From the NCBI GenBank assembly GCA_023390155.1, contig JAEWDJ010000322.1, forward strand, positions 1-7,061: a DNA stretch of 7,061 bases, written 5' to 3'. Of this stretch, positions 6,475 to 7,061 are shown piece by piece. Under the pieces are notes generated by a model. It had not been told where the DNA came from. It saw nothing but the letters and a program-made list of their open reading frames with translations, and ran no database searches. The position numbers were made by a program, and so were the translations under genes. Source of the stretch: Actinomycetes bacterium (GTDB taxonomy: Bacteria; Actinomycetota; Actinomycetes; Actinomycetales; Microbacteriaceae). How positions within the stretch are numbered: position 1 is the stretch's first letter; every line of letters begins with the position of its first letter.

Positions 6475-6489
6475 GTTGCATTGAGCAAC
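6475..6489. promoter_or_regulatory. Putative MarR operator, site 1 (GTTGC-N5-GCAAC)
   Basis: Perfect 5-bp inverted arms flank ATTGA, 17 bp upstream of the membrane-protein ATG. The symmetric 15-bp form and the divergent position next to a MarR gene are what MarR dimers bind. At this distance it would overlap the promoter of the minus-strand export operon. Confidence 0.68.
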
Positions 6490-6496
6490 ATCCAGT

Positions 6497-6511
6497 GTTG
6501 CATAACGCAAC
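6497..6511. promoter_or_regulatory. Putative MarR operator, site 2 (GTTGC-N5-GCAAC)
   Basis: This is the second copy of the palindrome, with spacer ATAAC. It is offset 22 bp from site 1, about two helical turns, so both would face the same side of the DNA. It ends 3 bp before the marR -10 candidate, so bound repressor would block RNA polymerase and give autorepression. Confidence 0.68.
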
Positions 6512-6514
6512 GAC

Positions 6515-6520
6515 TATGCT
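6515..6520 (+). promoter_or_regulatory. Candidate -10 element of marR (TATGCT), leaderless transcript
   Basis: TATGCT matches four of six bases of the TATAAT consensus and ends 7 bp before the GTG at 6528. Transcription would therefore start at or beside the start codon, giving a leaderless mRNA, which is common in actinobacteria. No clear -35 hexamer is present at 16-18 bp; the space is taken by operator site 2. Confidence 0.5.
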
Positions 6521-6527
6521 GGGAACC

Positions 6528-6983
6528 GTGACCCCCTCCGCCCCTGAGAATGCTGACAGGCGCGACGCCCGCCCGGCCGTCGACCGCATCCAGGCCGAGC
6601 TCACGACGATCACCCGCCGCGGCACCGCCCGCGTGCGCCGGGAGGACGAGGCGCTGTCGTTCGTCGACCAGTCCCTGCTCTCCCACATCCGCGCGAACCC
6701 CGGCTGCCGCGCCGTCGACATCGCCGCCCACTTCCAGCTGAACCGCTCGACCGTCTCCCGGCAGCTCGGCGCCCTCGCCGAGTTCGGCCTCATCGCGACG
6801 ACCGACGCCGACTCCGGCCGCGGACACGCCCTCGTCGTGACCGACCGCGGCCGGGCGTCGCTCGACCGCGCGGCCGGAAGCGTGCGCGCGGCACTCGCGG
6901 AACGACTCGCCGACTGGTCCCCGGACGAGCTCGAGGCGTTCGCCGGGATGCTGGAGCGGTATAACGCGGCTGCGACGGACTAG
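6528..6983 (+). CDS. MarR-family transcriptional regulator
   Basis: A 151-aa winged helix-turn-helix repressor of typical MarR length. An N-terminal helix (about 16-31) and a helix around 44-57 (SFVDQSLLSHIRANP) lead into the HTH DIAAHFQLNRSTVSRQLGAL (64-83). The wing (DSGRGHALVVTDRG, 95-108) carries the usual basic residues, and a long C-terminal dimerisation helix pair follows (about 110-146). MarR proteins leave DNA when a small phenolic or drug-like ligand binds; the ligand here is unknown. In-frame starts at GTG 6495 and ATG 6516 lie inside operator site 2 or the -10 element, so the GTG at 6528 is preferred, with probable leaderless translation. It is divergent from the membrane protein/MFS operon and very likely represses both that operon and itself through the two palindromes. 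Its TAG stop overlaps the stop of a convergent gene. Confidence 0.9.
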   Translation: MTPSAPENADRRDARPAVDRIQAELTTITRRGTARVRREDEALSFVDQSLLSHIRANPGCRAVDIAAHFQLNRSTVSRQLGALAEFGLIATTDADSGRGHALVVTDRGRASLDRAAGSVRAALAERLADWSPDELEAFAGMLERYNAAATD

Positions 6984-7061
6984 CGGCCGGCGTCGTCGTC
7001 CGGGTCGCGGCGGCCCGCCGGGCCCTGGTCCGCGTCCGACCGCGGCGCATCCCCCTCCGCC
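6980..7061 (-). CDS. C-terminal tail of a convergent gene (5' part outside the window)
   Basis: Read on the minus strand, a frame is open from the window edge to a TAG at 6982-6980 and encodes 26 complete residues ending GRRDPDDDAGR. It is acidic and rich in Asp, Gly, Pro and Ala, like the disordered tail of many actinobacterial proteins. Twenty-five of 26 codons end in G or C, as in the real genes here. The stop shares CTAG with the marR stop. No domain can be identified from so short a piece, and a chance open frame in GC-rich DNA cannot be excluded. Confidence 0.5.
   Translation of the reverse strand, partial: AEGDAPRSDADQGPAGRRDPDDDAGR

Noticed and set aside
6459..6827. An N-terminal extension of the DUF3533-like protein by 123 residues
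   Set aside because: It would run through both MarR operators and back into the marR coding sequence, and its sequence has none of the family's features.
1..7061. CRISPR arrays, tRNA genes, insertion sequences, prophage or origin-like repeats
   Set aside because: No regularly spaced repeats, cloverleaf-like sequence, transposase or integrase frame, or DnaA-box cluster was seen on either strand.

Overview
The window is dense, very GC-rich DNA whose codons almost all end in G or C. Starts are often GTG, intergenic gaps are short, and at least one gene looks leaderless. Together with an NhaA fused to a DsbA-like domain and a WXG100-like (type VII secretion) protein, this points to a high-GC actinobacterium. 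Microbacteriaceae or a close relative is my inference from gene style, not from a marker gene. I see no rRNA, tRNA, CRISPR array, insertion sequence or phage gene.

Layout. Bases 1-372 (+) hold the 3' end of a VOC/glyoxalase-fold protein. It converges, with a 1-bp gap, on a two-gene minus-strand unit: an ESX/WXG100-like N-terminal module of 204 aa (629-1243), then an unrecognised 81-aa protein (374-619) with a more AT-rich third codon position. After a 194-bp gap comes nhaA (1438-3324, -), encoding a 628-aa antiporter with a C-terminal thioredoxin-fold domain carrying CGFC. A divergent region with three short perfect inverted repeats separates it from a GNAT acetyltransferase (3521-3985, +).

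The right half looks like one regulated drug-export locus. A MarR-type repressor (6528-6983, +) is divergent from a two-gene minus-strand operon: a DUF3533/YhgE-like membrane protein (5385-6458) and an MFS efflux transporter (4004-5344). The 69-bp divergent region carries two copies of the palindrome GTTGC-N5-GCAAC, 22 bp apart, next to a -10-like element just upstream of the marR GTG. These are the expected positions for MarR operators controlling both directions. The window ends inside a probable minus-strand gene whose stop codon shares the CTAG tetranucleotide with the marR stop.

The points most worth a second look are the toxin-less WXG100-like module with its compositionally distinct partner, the antiporter-thioredoxin fusion whose redox domain is predicted to be cytoplasmic, the tandem MarR operators, and a repeated switch from C-ending to G-ending codons near gene 3' ends. 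Nothing here is clearly a new multi-gene system.
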